64,000 nucleotides of DNA from CG2-30-58-95 sp964618215 (GCA_964618215.1 CAZTZE010000024.1:1-64000), one strand, 5' to 3'; numbered from the stretch's first letter, positions 25,756 to 34,002 are shown. The notes: generated by a model from the sequence alone, not told the origin. Program-made: numbers and translations.

Positions 25756-27006
25756 ATGAAAATCCTTCTGCTCACTGGCTACTTTCCACCCGAGATGGCG
25801 GCAGGTCCGAACCTGAACTATGAACTAGGGCGTGAATTGGTGCGAATGGGTCATTCGGTGACGGTGGCAACCGGCTTCCCGCGTTACAACCTAAAGGAGA
25901 TCCCGGAAAAATATCGAGGGAAACTGTTCATGCGCGAGATGGTAGACGGAATGACAGTAGAACGTACTTGGTATCCTGCCCTACCGCGCAACATCCTGCT
26001 TGCGCGTGGCATAGACATATTTCTGATGGCTTTTGCGTTGGTGTTCTCGGCTCTGCGCGCAGGCAAGCAGGATGTTGCTTCGGTGTTTTCGCCTCCCTTG
26101 ACAACTGGTCTCACGGCGATACTGATGAGCAGACTGTTTGGCTATCCTTTTGTCTATAACATACACGATCTGTTTCCACAGAATGCAATTGATCTAGGTG
26201 CACTCCAGAACAGAGCACTGATCCGTTTCTTCCGGTGGATGGAGTGCTTTGTCTACCAACGGTCAGCCTTTGTAACGGTTATTTCGTCTGGCAATTGTGG
26301 CTGCGTTATTGCCAGCGGTGGCAGCCCGGAGCGCACGATTGTGATACCTGATTGGGTAGATACGGATCTTGTCATTCCCGGCGACAAACGCAACGAATTC
26401 TCAGAGAAACATGGTCTGGCTGACAAGTTTGTTGTGTCGTTTTCCGGAGTAATGGGCTATTCTCAGGATCTGGACACCATACTGGCGGCGGCTCGTTTGT
26501 TAAAGGATAACCCCAAGATCTGCTTTCTGTTAGTGGGTGATGGAGTGGAAAAGCCGCGGCTTCAGGTAGAGGCAAAGAAGTTTGATCTCAACAACGTGAT
26601 CTTTCTACCAATGATCCCGCGCGATGAGGTTCCGGCTGTTTTGCATAGCTCAGATGCTTGCCTGGCAACACTGCGTGCCTCAGTGAAGACCCCGCCGGTC
26701 CCGTCGAAGATTATATGGGCTATGGCAGCCGCCCGCCCAGTCATAACTTGTCTAAACCTGGAAGGCGATGCGCCGAAACTTGTTCGCGACGCCCATTGCG
26801 GCGTATGTCTGCCTCCGGAAGACCCGCAAGCTTTGGCAGACGCGGTGTTTTATCTTCAAGCCAATCCAGAAGAATGCCGAAGAATGGGTGAGAACGGACG
26901 CTCCTACGTGTTGAAGCGATTATCGCTCAAAGCTTCTGTAACGCAACTTCTCGAATTGTTCGAAAAAGCGATGGCCGAGAAGACTAAAACGCATGGTATA
27001 AATTAG
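25756..27006 (+). CDS. glycosyltransferase family 4, WbuB-like
   Basis: A 416-residue GT4 enzyme. The start L-L-T-G-Y-F-P-P-E-M-A-A-G-P-N-L and the central P-L-T-T-G-L-T-A, N-I-H-D-L-F-P-Q-N-A are typical of the WbuB/WcaI branch that adds the second sugar onto the amino sugar on undecaprenyl diphosphate. V-S-F-S-G-V-M-G-Y-S-Q-D and P-S-K-I-I-W-A-M-A-A-A-R-P-V-I mark the donor half. Located between the amino-sugar genes and the initiating transferase. Confidence 0.88.
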   Translation: MKILLLTGYFPPEMAAGPNLNYELGRELVRMGHSVTVATGFPRYNLKEIPEKYRGKLFMREMVDGMTVERTWYPALPRNILLARGIDIFLMAFALVFSALRAGKQDVASVFSPPLTTGLTAILMSRLFGYPFVYNIHDLFPQNAIDLGALQNRALIRFFRWMECFVYQRSAFVTVISSGNCGCVIASGGSPERTIVIPDWVDTDLVIPGDKRNEFSEKHGLADKFVVSFSGVMGYSQDLDTILAAARLLKDNPKICFLLVGDGVEKPRLQVEAKKFDLNNVIFLPMIPRDEVPAVLHSSDACLATLRASVKTPPVPSKIIWAMAAARPVITCLNLEGDAPKLVRDAHCGVCLPPEDPQALADAVFYLQANPEECRRMGENGRSYVLKRLSLKASVTQLLELFEKAMAEKTKTHGIN

Positions 27007-27017
27007 GCAATGTTCCA

Positions 27018-28025
27018 ATGACCGGCCAATCACGATTAGCTCTGGTAACCGGTGCCACTGGTGCTGTCGGACCTAGTGTGGTACAGGCTCTGGACAATGC
27101 GGGATACCGCATTCGCACTCTGTCGCTTGATGCGCCACAGGTCGGGCTTTTGCCGGCAGGTATTGATGGATGGATCGGCGATGTCACCGATCCAATGGTG
27201 GTCAGCCCTGTGATGCAAGGTGTTGAAGTAGTCATCCATCTGGCTGCCCTCTTGCATATCGTCAATCCTCCGCCTGAACTGCGCGAAAGGTATGAACAAA
27301 TCAACGTCGGCGGTACGGCCACGGTGGTGGATGCGGCGATTAAGGCAGGCGTCAAGCGCGTGGTGCTCGCCAGCACGATCGCCGTGTATGGCCCGTCAGG
27401 CGGTCGAGTGCTTGATGAGGAGTCGGTTGCTTGCCCGGACACCTTTTATGGTCAGACCAAACTGGCCGCCGAAAAGATCGTTTTGACTGCCAGACGTGCG
27501 GATGGTCAGCCCCTTGGAACCGTGTTGCGTTTTGGTGCGATCTATGGGTCTCGTATCAAAGGCAATTACCAGCGACTTGTGCATGCCCTATCACGCGGGC
27601 GGTTTATACCCATCGGCGACGGCCGCAATCGGCGCACGTTGGTCTACGAAAAGGATGTTGCCCGTGCCGCGGTATTGGCTATACAGCACCCGATAGCCGC
27701 CGGAAAAGTCTATAACGTAACCGATGGACAATTTCACACTATGCAAGAAATCAACCTGGCCATTTGCGCAGCGCTTGGACGCAAACCACCCCGTCTTTCC
27801 ATCCCAATAATTCCTGTACGTCTTGCGGCTGGTGTGTTGGAAGATGTTGCTGGATTGATCGGCCTCCGATCGCCCATAGTACGCGCGACAATTGATAAAT
27901 ACATCGAAGATGTTGCTGTAGATAGCCATCGGATTCAAGATGAGCTTGGATTTATACCACAGTATGATCTGCGGACAGGCTGGCAAGAAACGATACAAGA
28001 ATTGCGAAAAAGTGGAGAATTATAG
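27018..28025 (+). CDS. NAD-dependent epimerase/reductase of WbpV/WbjF type
   Basis: Extended SDR of 335 residues: G-A-T-G-A-V-G-P at about residues 11-18, A-S-T-I-A-V-Y-G-P, catalytic Y-G-Q-T-K and R-R-T-L-V-Y-E-K-D-V-A. In O-antigen loci a reductase of this type lies directly before the WbpL-type transferase and makes UDP-QuiNAc-like donors; the same order is seen here with a 9-nt gap. That assignment is by context. Confidence 0.82.
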   Translation: MTGQSRLALVTGATGAVGPSVVQALDNAGYRIRTLSLDAPQVGLLPAGIDGWIGDVTDPMVVSPVMQGVEVVIHLAALLHIVNPPPELRERYEQINVGGTATVVDAAIKAGVKRVVLASTIAVYGPSGGRVLDEESVACPDTFYGQTKLAAEKIVLTARRADGQPLGTVLRFGAIYGSRIKGNYQRLVHALSRGRFIPIGDGRNRRTLVYEKDVARAAVLAIQHPIAAGKVYNVTDGQFHTMQEINLAICAALGRKPPRLSIPIIPVRLAAGVLEDVAGLIGLRSPIVRATIDKYIEDVAVDSHRIQDELGFIPQYDLRTGWQETIQELRKSGEL

Positions 28026-28033
28026 TCCGTTGG

Positions 28034-29095
28034 ATGGTGGGTAATATGGACATGTTTCTGGGGTTTGGAATAGCATCAATAGCTTTTACAGCGTCGTATT
28101 TACTCGTTTTTAGTATTCGAGGTTGGGCACTGCGCAGCAACCTGCTGGATATTCCCAACGAACGCAGCTTGCACACCCAACCTGTTCCACGCGGCGGTGG
28201 GCTGGCAATTGTGGTTATTTCCCTAATTGGGTTAATCATTATCTGGATACTGCGTCCTACTTGGCCATGGTCAGTACTCTTCGTCTACGTATCTGGTGCA
28301 GCCCTGATTGCAGTCGTCAGTTGGCTGGATGACCTGCGCTCGCTGCCCAATCGGGTGCGCTTCGCCGTCCACAGTCTGAGCGCTGCACTGGTCATTCTGG
28401 GTATTGGTTACTGGAGTAAGGTCAATCTCCCGTTGCTCGGCAGCATAAATTTGGGTTGGCTGGGGCTGGCGATCACCTTCCTGTGGATCGTCGGTTTGAC
28501 TAATGCTTATAATTTCATGGACGGCATTGATGGCATTGTTGGCGGACAAGCGGTAGTCGCTGGGCTGGGCTGGATCGTCTTGGGATGGCTGGGTAATCAA
28601 CCTCTCGTCGCTGTCCTGGGTTTGTTGCTGGCCTCCACCAGTTTGGGCTTTCTGGGACATAATTGGTCTCCGGCCCACATTTTCATGGGTGATGTCGGCA
28701 GCGCTTTCTTAGGGTATACTTTCGCAGTCTTGCCGGTTGTTATGGCTCAGTACGATCCTCGCTTTGCCTTTGCAGGTGTGTTGCTCGTCTGGCCCTTCGT
28801 CTTTGACACGGCATTCACCTTTCTTCGCCGCTTGCTCAATCGCGAGAACGTCTTCACTGCCCATCGTTCGCACCTCTACCAGCGTTTGGTGATTACAGGT
28901 ATTTCTCATAAAACAGTCGCATCTTTATATATCGGGCTGGCAATCATTGGTCTTGTCTGTTCGGTCGCTCTGGTTATGGAGTGGCGTTGGGCCGATTATT
29001 TGACTGCTATAGTCATAATCATTGTGCCTCTGTTCCTTTGGCAAGGAACGCGCTGGAAAGAACGTTCTATTTCCAAAACTGCGAACTCGCAATAG
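28034..29095 (+). CDS. WecA/WbpL-like undecaprenyl-phosphate sugar-1-P transferase
   Basis: A 353-residue polytopic protein of the MraY/WecA superfamily with about 10-11 membrane segments. D-I-P-N-E-R-S-L-H-T-Q-P-V-P-R-G-G-G, N-A-Y-N-F-M-D-G-I-D-G-I and H-N-W-S-P-A-H-I-F-M-G-D-V-G-S are the conserved cytoplasmic loops, including the Asp residues that bind Mg and the carrier phosphate. It starts glycan assembly by transferring a HexNAc-1-phosphate to the lipid carrier. It closes the first glycan operon; a MITE-like hairpin lies just behind it. Confidence 0.9.
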   Translation: MVGNMDMFLGFGIASIAFTASYLLVFSIRGWALRSNLLDIPNERSLHTQPVPRGGGLAIVVISLIGLIIIWILRPTWPWSVLFVYVSGAALIAVVSWLDDLRSLPNRVRFAVHSLSAALVILGIGYWSKVNLPLLGSINLGWLGLAITFLWIVGLTNAYNFMDGIDGIVGGQAVVAGLGWIVLGWLGNQPLVAVLGLLLASTSLGFLGHNWSPAHIFMGDVGSAFLGYTFAVLPVVMAQYDPRFAFAGVLLVWPFVFDTAFTFLRRLLNRENVFTAHRSHLYQRLVITGISHKTVASLYIGLAIIGLVCSVALVMEWRWADYLTAIVIIIVPLFLWQGTRWKERSISKTANSQ

Positions 29096-29103
29096 TCTCT
29101 ACC

Positions 29104-29225
29104 TCGACAATGTCACATTTGTCATTGCGAGCGCCTTTTGCGAAGCAATCCCCTGGCCTATGAGGGGATTGCTTCGGCAAAGAACGCCTCGCAAAGACAC
29201 TTGAACTGAAATGTGACATTGTCGA
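29104..29225. mobile_element. MITE-like hairpin element, 122 bp
   Basis: Perfect 17-bp terminal inverted repeats start TCGACAATGTCACATTT at 29104 and end with the complement at 29225. The interior carries GTCATTGCGAG and CTCGCAAAGAC ends around GAAGCAATCCCC / GGGGATTGCTTC, a second nested inverted repeat. A related core with different outer arms is at 38539-38691. No coding capacity, so mobilised in trans if mobile. No clear target duplication was found at this copy. Confidence 0.8.
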
Positions 29226-29291
29226 ACTACTGCACATTTTACCTGTTCTGACAAATAGCTGTGATCGTTACCGAAATATCGAAGTGCATGG

Positions 29292-31223
29292 ATGAATATG
29301 AAGACGCCTGTTGAAACTGATTTTCAAAATAATAGATCAAGAAAACCGCCTCAAATGCTAAACTGGTCGGTGTTGCATCTCCGCAATCGCCACTTCGCCA
29401 TCCTGGATGTCGTTCTGCTGGCGGCCATCCCGGCGATGGCGCTCACCTTGCGGGTCAACCTGCCCTGGGAGCGGCCATATACCCAGGCGCTGCTGATCTT
29501 CACCCTGCTGGCATTGCTGGTCAAGATACCGGTGTTCTATGCCTTCCGGTTGTACGCCCGGTACTGGCGTTACGCCAGCATGGACGAGCTGACCGCCATC
29601 GCGCTGGCTGTGGGGATTTCGTCTGCTGTAGTCACCGCCCTGACCTACCTGGGGCAGGGGCTGAACTGGCTCGGCGGCGCAGGGCTGCCGCGCTCGCTGC
29701 CGATCATTGATGGTTTGCTGACCCTGTTCTTCGTGGGGGGGACGCGCTTCAGCGTGCGAGCCGCGGAATATTGGCAGGCGCGCACTTCGGACAGGACGCA
29801 GCGCAAGCGCGTCCTGATCGCCGGGGCTGGGGATGCCGGAGAGATGATCGTGCGCGAGATGCTCACCAGCCCGAGGGTGTCGCTCGAGCCGGTCGGTTTC
29901 GTGGATGACGACAAGATGAAAAAGGGCGCGGTGATCCACGGCATCCAGGTGTTGGGGAAGGTGGCACAGATCCCGGAATTAGTCGCTGAATATCGCGTTC
30001 AGGAAGTGATCATCGCCATGCCGACCGCGCCGGGCAAAGTGATGCGCGAGATCGTCAAGCTGTGTGAAGAGGTCGGGGTGGCCTGCCGTTCGATGGTCGG
30101 CATCTATGAATTGCTGGATGGCCGCATGAGCGTCAGCCGCATCCGCCAGGTGAATATCGAAGACCTGCTGCGCCGCGAGCCGGTGAAGGTGGATACGGAA
30201 AAAGTCCGCCAGATGGTGGCCGGGAAACGGGTGTTGATCAGCGGCGCGGGTGGTTCGATCGGCGGCGAACTGTGTTTGCAAATCGCCCGCTTCAAGCCGA
30301 GCCAGTTGATCGCCCTGGGGCACGGGGAGAACAGCCTGTTCACCCTATCTTACCGCGTATCACGGCTGATCGCTGAGGAGGACGGTGAAAACGCCTTTGA
30401 CCTGAAAACCGTGCTGGCCGACGTGCGCGATCGTCCACGCCTGGAGAGCATCTTCGCCCGTTACCGCCCCGAGATCGTCTTTCACGCCGCGGCGCATAAG
30501 CATGTTCCCCTGACGGAAGAGAACGTCGAAGATGCCATCACCAACAATGTGTTAGGCACCCGCAACCTGGTGGAACTGTCGCGGCAGCACGGCGCCGGGC
30601 GCTTCGTGCTCATCTCGTCGGATAAGGCGGTCAACCCGGTGAGCGTGATGGGCATGACCAAGCGCCTGGCAGAGATGATCGTGCAGGATGCCGCGCAGCA
30701 GAGCGGGCGTTCGTTCGTCTCGGTGCGCTTTGGCAATGTTCTCGGCAGCCGCGGCAGCGTGGTGCCGCTCTTCCAAACCCAGATCGCGGATGGCGGGCCG
30801 GTGACGGTCACCCATGCGGACATGGAGCGCTACTTCATGACCATCCCGGAGGCGGTGCAACTGGTGCTGCAGGCCTCCGTCTTGGGGAAAAGTGGTGAGG
30901 TGTTCGTGTTGGATATGGGCGAGCCGATCAAGATCATGGACCTGGCGCGTGACCTGATCGAACTGTCGGGCTACCAGGTCGGGCGTGATATTGACATTGC
31001 CATCACCGGACTTCGGCCGGGGGAGAAATTGCGGGAGGAACTCTTTTCTGACGACGAGGCGCTTGCCCCGACCGAGCACGAGAAGATTCTCGTCGTCAGC
31101 AATGGCGCCGAGCCTTCTCCTGGTCAATGGAAAGCCGATGTGGATGCGTTGCTCTCCCTGGCGCGGGCCGGTGAGACAGAGAAGGCGCGGGAGAGGCTGC
31201 AAGCGATTGTGTGCCCCCCCTAA
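29292..31223 (+). CDS. CapD/PglF/WbpM-like membrane sugar-nucleotide dehydratase
   Basis: A 643-residue two-domain protein: four membrane segments (about residues 25-140), a first Rossmann domain (V-L-I-A-G-A-G-D-A-G-E-M), then the catalytic SDR domain with V-L-I-S-G-A-G-G-S-I-G-G-E, S-S-D-K-A-V-N-P and V-M-G-M-T-K-R, where Met replaces the usual SDR Tyr as in this family. E-R-Y-F-M-T-I-P-E-A closes the core. The enzyme removes water from UDP-GlcNAc to give the 4-keto-6-deoxy sugar that aminotransferases then use. Three decayed copies of its 3' end follow downstream. Confidence 0.92.
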   Translation: MNMKTPVETDFQNNRSRKPPQMLNWSVLHLRNRHFAILDVVLLAAIPAMALTLRVNLPWERPYTQALLIFTLLALLVKIPVFYAFRLYARYWRYASMDELTAIALAVGISSAVVTALTYLGQGLNWLGGAGLPRSLPIIDGLLTLFFVGGTRFSVRAAEYWQARTSDRTQRKRVLIAGAGDAGEMIVREMLTSPRVSLEPVGFVDDDKMKKGAVIHGIQVLGKVAQIPELVAEYRVQEVIIAMPTAPGKVMREIVKLCEEVGVACRSMVGIYELLDGRMSVSRIRQVNIEDLLRREPVKVDTEKVRQMVAGKRVLISGAGGSIGGELCLQIARFKPSQLIALGHGENSLFTLSYRVSRLIAEEDGENAFDLKTVLADVRDRPRLESIFARYRPEIVFHAAAHKHVPLTEENVEDAITNNVLGTRNLVELSRQHGAGRFVLISSDKAVNPVSVMGMTKRLAEMIVQDAAQQSGRSFVSVRFGNVLGSRGSVVPLFQTQIADGGPVTVTHADMERYFMTIPEAVQLVLQASVLGKSGEVFVLDMGEPIKIMDLARDLIELSGYQVGRDIDIAITGLRPGEKLREELFSDDEALAPTEHEKILVVSNGAEPSPGQWKADVDALLSLARAGETEKARERLQAIVCPP

Positions 31224-31239
31224 CTCGGACGGGCCGAAA

Positions 31240-31325
31240 AAGATTCAACCACGAAGGTCACGAAGGAACACAAAGGAAAACCTTAAAAACCTTCGTGAAA
31301 CTTTGTGACCCTTTGTGGTTCAAAA
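31240..31325. repeat. inverted repeat of CACGAAGG / CACAAAGG units
   Basis: Just behind the CapD gene, AACCACGAAGG-TCACGAAGG-AACACAAAGG is followed by a short A-rich loop and then the complementary CCTTCGTG...CTTTGTGACC...CCTTTGTGGTT. The arms are about 30 nt and imperfect. The same 8-10-nt units recur at 31490-31577, 32046-32160, 42110-42245 and near 48265. Confidence 0.85.
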
Positions 31326-31379
31326 ATTCTTGCCAAAAAACAAGGATTTTACTTGTGGGGTACTAACTCGGACGAGCCG

Positions 31380-31631
31380 GAACTAAAAGAGATTTACCAC
31401 GACCCTCAACCCGCAGGGTGCTTCGCGAAGAACGGGGGCACGAGGACACGAAGTCACACAAAGGTTTGCTACCGGACAAAATTCAAAACCTTCACCACAA
31501 AGGACACAAAGGGGCACAAAGGATAAGAAAAAAGCCTTTCCTTCGTGTTACTTCGTGCCCTTTGTGGTAAAAACAGCGCATTTTGACACACGAAAGAAAA
31601 TCTGTCCGGTAGAGAACACAAAGGAAGAAAA
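31380..31631. repeat. further CACAAAGG-type inverted repeats upstream of GxxExxY gene
   Basis: Two more sets occur. One at 31394-31480 is broken by the GCAGGGTGCTTCGCGAAG repeat. The other at about 31490-31577 is a clear hairpin: ACCACAAAGG-ACACAAAGG-GGCACAAAGG against CCTTCGTG-TTACTTCGTG-CCCTTTGTGGT. The last unit (AACACAAAGGAAG) lies right before the ATG of the GxxExxY gene, so the gene begins within repeat sequence. Confidence 0.8.
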
Positions 31632-32042
31632 ATGGATAAACCTATTCAAAGACGATTTGAGCCCATCCCGGTTGAGGTTGAAGCGATTGGGAAGAAGGTG
31701 TTGGATGCTGCTTATGCCGTTCATACAGCGCTTGGCCCCGGCTTATTGGAGTCTGTTTACGAGGCTTGCCTGGCGCACAAGATCCGCCAGCAACGCGTGG
31801 AGGTGGAAACCCAGGTGGTCGTGCCAGTTATGTTTGAGGGGGTGCGCGTCGAAACTGGTCTCCGGCTGGACCTCCTCGCGGCCCGGCTGGTTATTGTTGA
31901 AATCAAAGCAGTGGAAACGATGATACCCCTGTATGAAGCCCAATTGATCACCTATCTCAAAGTCACTGGCCTGCGGCTTGGTTATCTGATCAACTTCAAC
32001 GTCGTTCATCTCAAAGACGGCATCAAACGCATGGTGGTTTAA
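31632..32042 (+). CDS. GxxExxY protein (PD-(D/E)XK nuclease-like)
   Basis: A 136-residue member of the GxxExxY family (TIGR04256/PF13366): A-L-G-P-G-L-L-E-S-V-Y-E-A-C carries Gly37-x2-Glu40-x2-Tyr43. L-R-L-D-L-L ... I-V-E-I-K-A-V-E places Asp80, Glu90 and Lys92 as in PD-(D/E)XK nucleases. Cellular role is unknown. Repeats made of CACAAAGG/CCTTCGTG units surround it: 31608-31631 in front, and 32046-32160 behind (that copy itself interrupted by a REP-like repeat). The association suggests that gene and repeats may form a unit. Confidence 0.87.
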   Translation: MDKPIQRRFEPIPVEVEAIGKKVLDAAYAVHTALGPGLLESVYEACLAHKIRQQRVEVETQVVVPVMFEGVRVETGLRLDLLAARLVIVEIKAVETMIPLYEAQLITYLKVTGLRLGYLINFNVVHLKDGIKRMVV

Positions 32043-32043
32043 C

Positions 32044-32160
32044 CAAATCCTTCGTGCTCCTTTGCCGTCTCGCACCGGCGTGCCGCCGGTGTTCGCCTGT
32101 CCTGGCGGCCAGGCCAGGGCGGCACGAACGGTGTGACCTTTGTGGTGAAAATTCTTGCCG
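32044..32160. repeat. CCTTCGTG-type repeat arm split by a REP-like insert
   Basis: Behind the GxxExxY gene an expected ending CCTTCGTGCTCCTTTG ... GTGACCTTTGTGGTGAA is interrupted at 32064-32132 by the GCCGTCTCGCACCGGC...GGCACGAACGGT element, which itself carries an extra insert of about 24 nt compared with the clean 45-nt copies at 36848 and 63425. This gives a three-level nesting of repeats. Confidence 0.8.
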
Positions 32161-32165
32161 ACCCA

Positions 32166-32216
32166 TAGGGTGCTTCGCGAAAGGGACGCTACGCGGTCGC
32201 GAAGGCCTACTCGGTA
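32166..32216. repeat. dispersed repeat GGGTGCTTCGCGAAAGGGACGC family
   Basis: Copy of a family whose fullest forms read GGGTGCTTC, CTAAAGGGACGCTACGC, GGTCGCGAAGGCCTGCTCGG. Other copies: 31407-31428, 36788-36835, 36913-36966, 44097-44155, with the short form ACCGAGTAGGCCTTCGGCAC at 42517 and 43675. Intergenic and non-coding. Confidence 0.8.
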
Positions 32217-32319
32217 AATATCTGAACCAAACTCCCGTCATTTGTGAGTAATTCGATAATGGTAGCTTGATTTCGAGCTACCATAAAAGCAAGTTCAGAA
32301 ATTAATGCAAGAAGCAGTA
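32214..32319. repeat. direct repeat, left copy, flanking AlbA gene
   Basis: GTAAATATCTGAACC at the left and TTCAGAAATTAATGCAAG-AAGCAGTA at the right match 33699-33777 behind the same gene (GTAAATATTTGAACC ... TTCAGGAATTTATGTAAGG-AGCAGTA). The left copy is 106 nt and the right 79 nt; the 27-nt difference equals the palindrome footprint (26 nt at 32259-32284). A third, right-half copy is near 37030-37053. Confidence 0.72.
32259..32284. repeat. 26-nt palindrome, copy 1 (intergenic, variant stem)
   Basis: Arms ATGGTAGCT and AGCTACCAT enclose an 8-nt loop (TGATTTCG). Compared with the other copies (ATGGTAGCC / GGCTACCAT) the last stem pair has changed on both sides together. It is placed 47 nt upstream of the AlbA gene start within the left direct repeat. 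Confidence 0.85.
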
Positions 32320-32330
32320 GAATTAAGAAA

Positions 32331-33710
32331 ATGAGCACAAATCGTAGAAAATGGCTTGAGCGCCTGCTTGTTGAAGGCGAATCAGAAACCGTGGAATTCA
32401 AGGAATCTCTGGACGAGGAAGCACTGGAGAGCGTCGCTGCATTCGCCAACGTCAGAGGCGGCACGCTCCTTGTCGGTGTGGCTGACAATGGCACCGTCAA
32501 AGGTGTGATGCTGGGCAAAGAGACGATACGCGATTGGGCAAACCGCATTGCTCAAGCAACGCACGTTCATCCGCGCTTGACTCACCATTCTTACGCAAGC
32601 AAGACCATTGTCGCGATCGAGGTGACCGAAAGCGCCCTCAAACCTATCCCCTCTCGCGGGCGCTATTTCAAGCGCGTGGGCAAAAGCAATCGCCAGATGA
32701 CCGACGATGACCTGACGCGCACAGTCTTGGAAAAAGTGGGCATGACTTGGGATGAGGTGGTTGAGCCGCGCGCAACACTGGATGACCTCGACCCAAAACA
32801 ACTGCGGAGGTTTCGCGCCTTGTGCAGCGAAAAGGGACGCCGTCCCATCCCATCTGGTGAGCGCGATGCTACGGTGCTGGAGAAACTAGGGTTACTGCGC
32901 GATGGGCAACCGCTGCGTGCCGCCGTGCTCCTATTCGGGAAAGAGCCGCAGCGCTTTTATCCCTCCGCGCTGGTGAAAATTGGGCGATTCCGCTCGCCAA
33001 CGCTTATCGTGGACGATCGCGAGGTCGCTAGCACGCTGTTTGACCAGATCGAAGGGACGATGAACTACTTTCGCGAGCACCTTCAAACCCGCTTTGAATT
33101 TCGGGGCGAAATCGCACGGGAGGTCATTTGGGAATATCCATTGGAAGCCCTGCGGGAAGCCATCACCAATGCCATCTGCCATCGGGATTATCTGGCAACG
33201 ATGCACACGCAGGTGCGCTGGTATGACGATCACATTGTCTTGTTCAGCCCGGGTGGGTTGCTTGCTCCGCTGCGTCTGGAAGACCTCAAGCGGGTGCATC
33301 CGTCAGTACTGCGCAACCGAAAAATCGCCGAGATGTTCTTCTACATAGGGTGGATTGAACAGTGGGGCAGAGGTATTCAAAAAATACTCGATGAATGTGC
33401 AGCCGCAGGCTTGCCCGAACCTGAATTTGAAGAAAAGACGGGCGGCTTGTGGCTCACGTTCCGAAAGGACATCCTGACCGAAGAGCACTTGCGCTCGCGG
33501 GGGCTGAACGAGCGGCAAGTCAAAGCGGTGCTCTGGGCAAAGAAAAAAAGGAGCATCACGAACCGCGAGTATCGGGAATTGACTGGACTTTCCGATGAGG
33601 GATCTCGACGCGACCTTAACGAATTAGTGAGCAAAGGCATTTTCCGTAGTGAGGGGAAGGGACGCAGTATGCGCTATGCGTTACCTACAGGGTACTGCGT
33701 AAATATTTGA
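32331..33710 (+). CDS. AlbA_2 / ATP-binding (Schlafen-like) protein
   Basis: A 459-residue protein of the COG2865 type. The N-terminal AlbA_2/Schlafen domain has E-S-E-T-V-E-F-K-E-S-L-D and G-G-T-L-L-V-G-V-A-D-N-G (residues about 16-65), followed by a GHKL-like ATPase region with L-R-E-A-I-T-N-A-I-C-H-R-D-Y, and a C-terminal winged helix (I-T-N-R-E-Y-R-E-L-T-G-L-S-D-E-G-S-R-R-D). Such proteins are often called transcriptional regulators or helicase-like; DNA or RNA binding is likely. It is bounded by roughly 80-106-nt direct repeats on both sides, so it may have arrived as a cassette. Confidence 0.85.
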   Translation: MSTNRRKWLERLLVEGESETVEFKESLDEEALESVAAFANVRGGTLLVGVADNGTVKGVMLGKETIRDWANRIAQATHVHPRLTHHSYASKTIVAIEVTESALKPIPSRGRYFKRVGKSNRQMTDDDLTRTVLEKVGMTWDEVVEPRATLDDLDPKQLRRFRALCSEKGRRPIPSGERDATVLEKLGLLRDGQPLRAAVLLFGKEPQRFYPSALVKIGRFRSPTLIVDDREVASTLFDQIEGTMNYFREHLQTRFEFRGEIAREVIWEYPLEALREAITNAICHRDYLATMHTQVRWYDDHIVLFSPGGLLAPLRLEDLKRVHPSVLRNRKIAEMFFYIGWIEQWGRGIQKILDECAAAGLPEPEFEEKTGGLWLTFRKDILTEEHLRSRGLNERQVKAVLWAKKKRSITNREYRELTGLSDEGSRRDLNELVSKGIFRSEGKGRSMRYALPTGYCVNI

Positions 33711-33777
33711 ACCCAAATCGTCGTTTTTTCCTTGCTTTTTGGCCGATTCAGTTCAGGAATTTATGTAAGGAGCAGTA
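33699..33777. repeat. direct repeat, right copy, flanking AlbA gene
   Basis: It overlaps the last codons and stop of the AlbA gene (its last residues, C-V-N-I, are encoded by the repeat start). It ends TTCAGGAATTTATGTAAGG-AGCAGTA. The corresponding left copy lies upstream of the gene. It is followed at 33782-33812 by a short tandem of the 11-nt unit GGCGATTAGTT. Confidence 0.72.
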
Positions 33778-33904
33778 AAGTTGGCGATTAGTTGGCGATT
33801 AGTTGGCGATTGTGGCGTTTCGAAGGTGGAATGACATGCCCACTCCTGTGCGTTCACAATTCCCATTCCGCTATCCCATCGCGGCACATGCACACTGTTG
33901 GGCT

Positions 33905-33961
33905 GGCGAATTCGGGCAGATTGACATTCTGATCAACAACGCGGGAAGGCAGCCTCCAATT
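33905..33961 (+). pseudogene. fragment of a classical SDR dehydrogenase
   Basis: A short stretch translates to G-E-F-G-Q-I-D-I-L-I-N-N-A-G-R-Q-P-P-I, which is the N-N-A-G motif region of short-chain dehydrogenases. No start, catalytic Tyr or remaining domain is nearby. The following C-rich 8-nt tandem (CCCCTCTG, 33967-34002) joins it directly to a fragment of the CapD gene. Confidence 0.55.
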
Positions 33962-34002
33962 GGTCCCCTTGCCCCTCTGCCCCTCTGCCCCCCTGCCCCT
34001 CT

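Noticed and set aside
30552..31202. Long minus-strand open frame opposite the CapD gene
   Set aside because: Shadow of a high-GC coding region; His/Arg/Gln-rich without recognisable motifs.
33782..33812. 11-nt tandem GGCGATTAGTT
   Set aside because: Under three units, no link to a feature; noted only as part of the repeat-rich flank of the AlbA gene.
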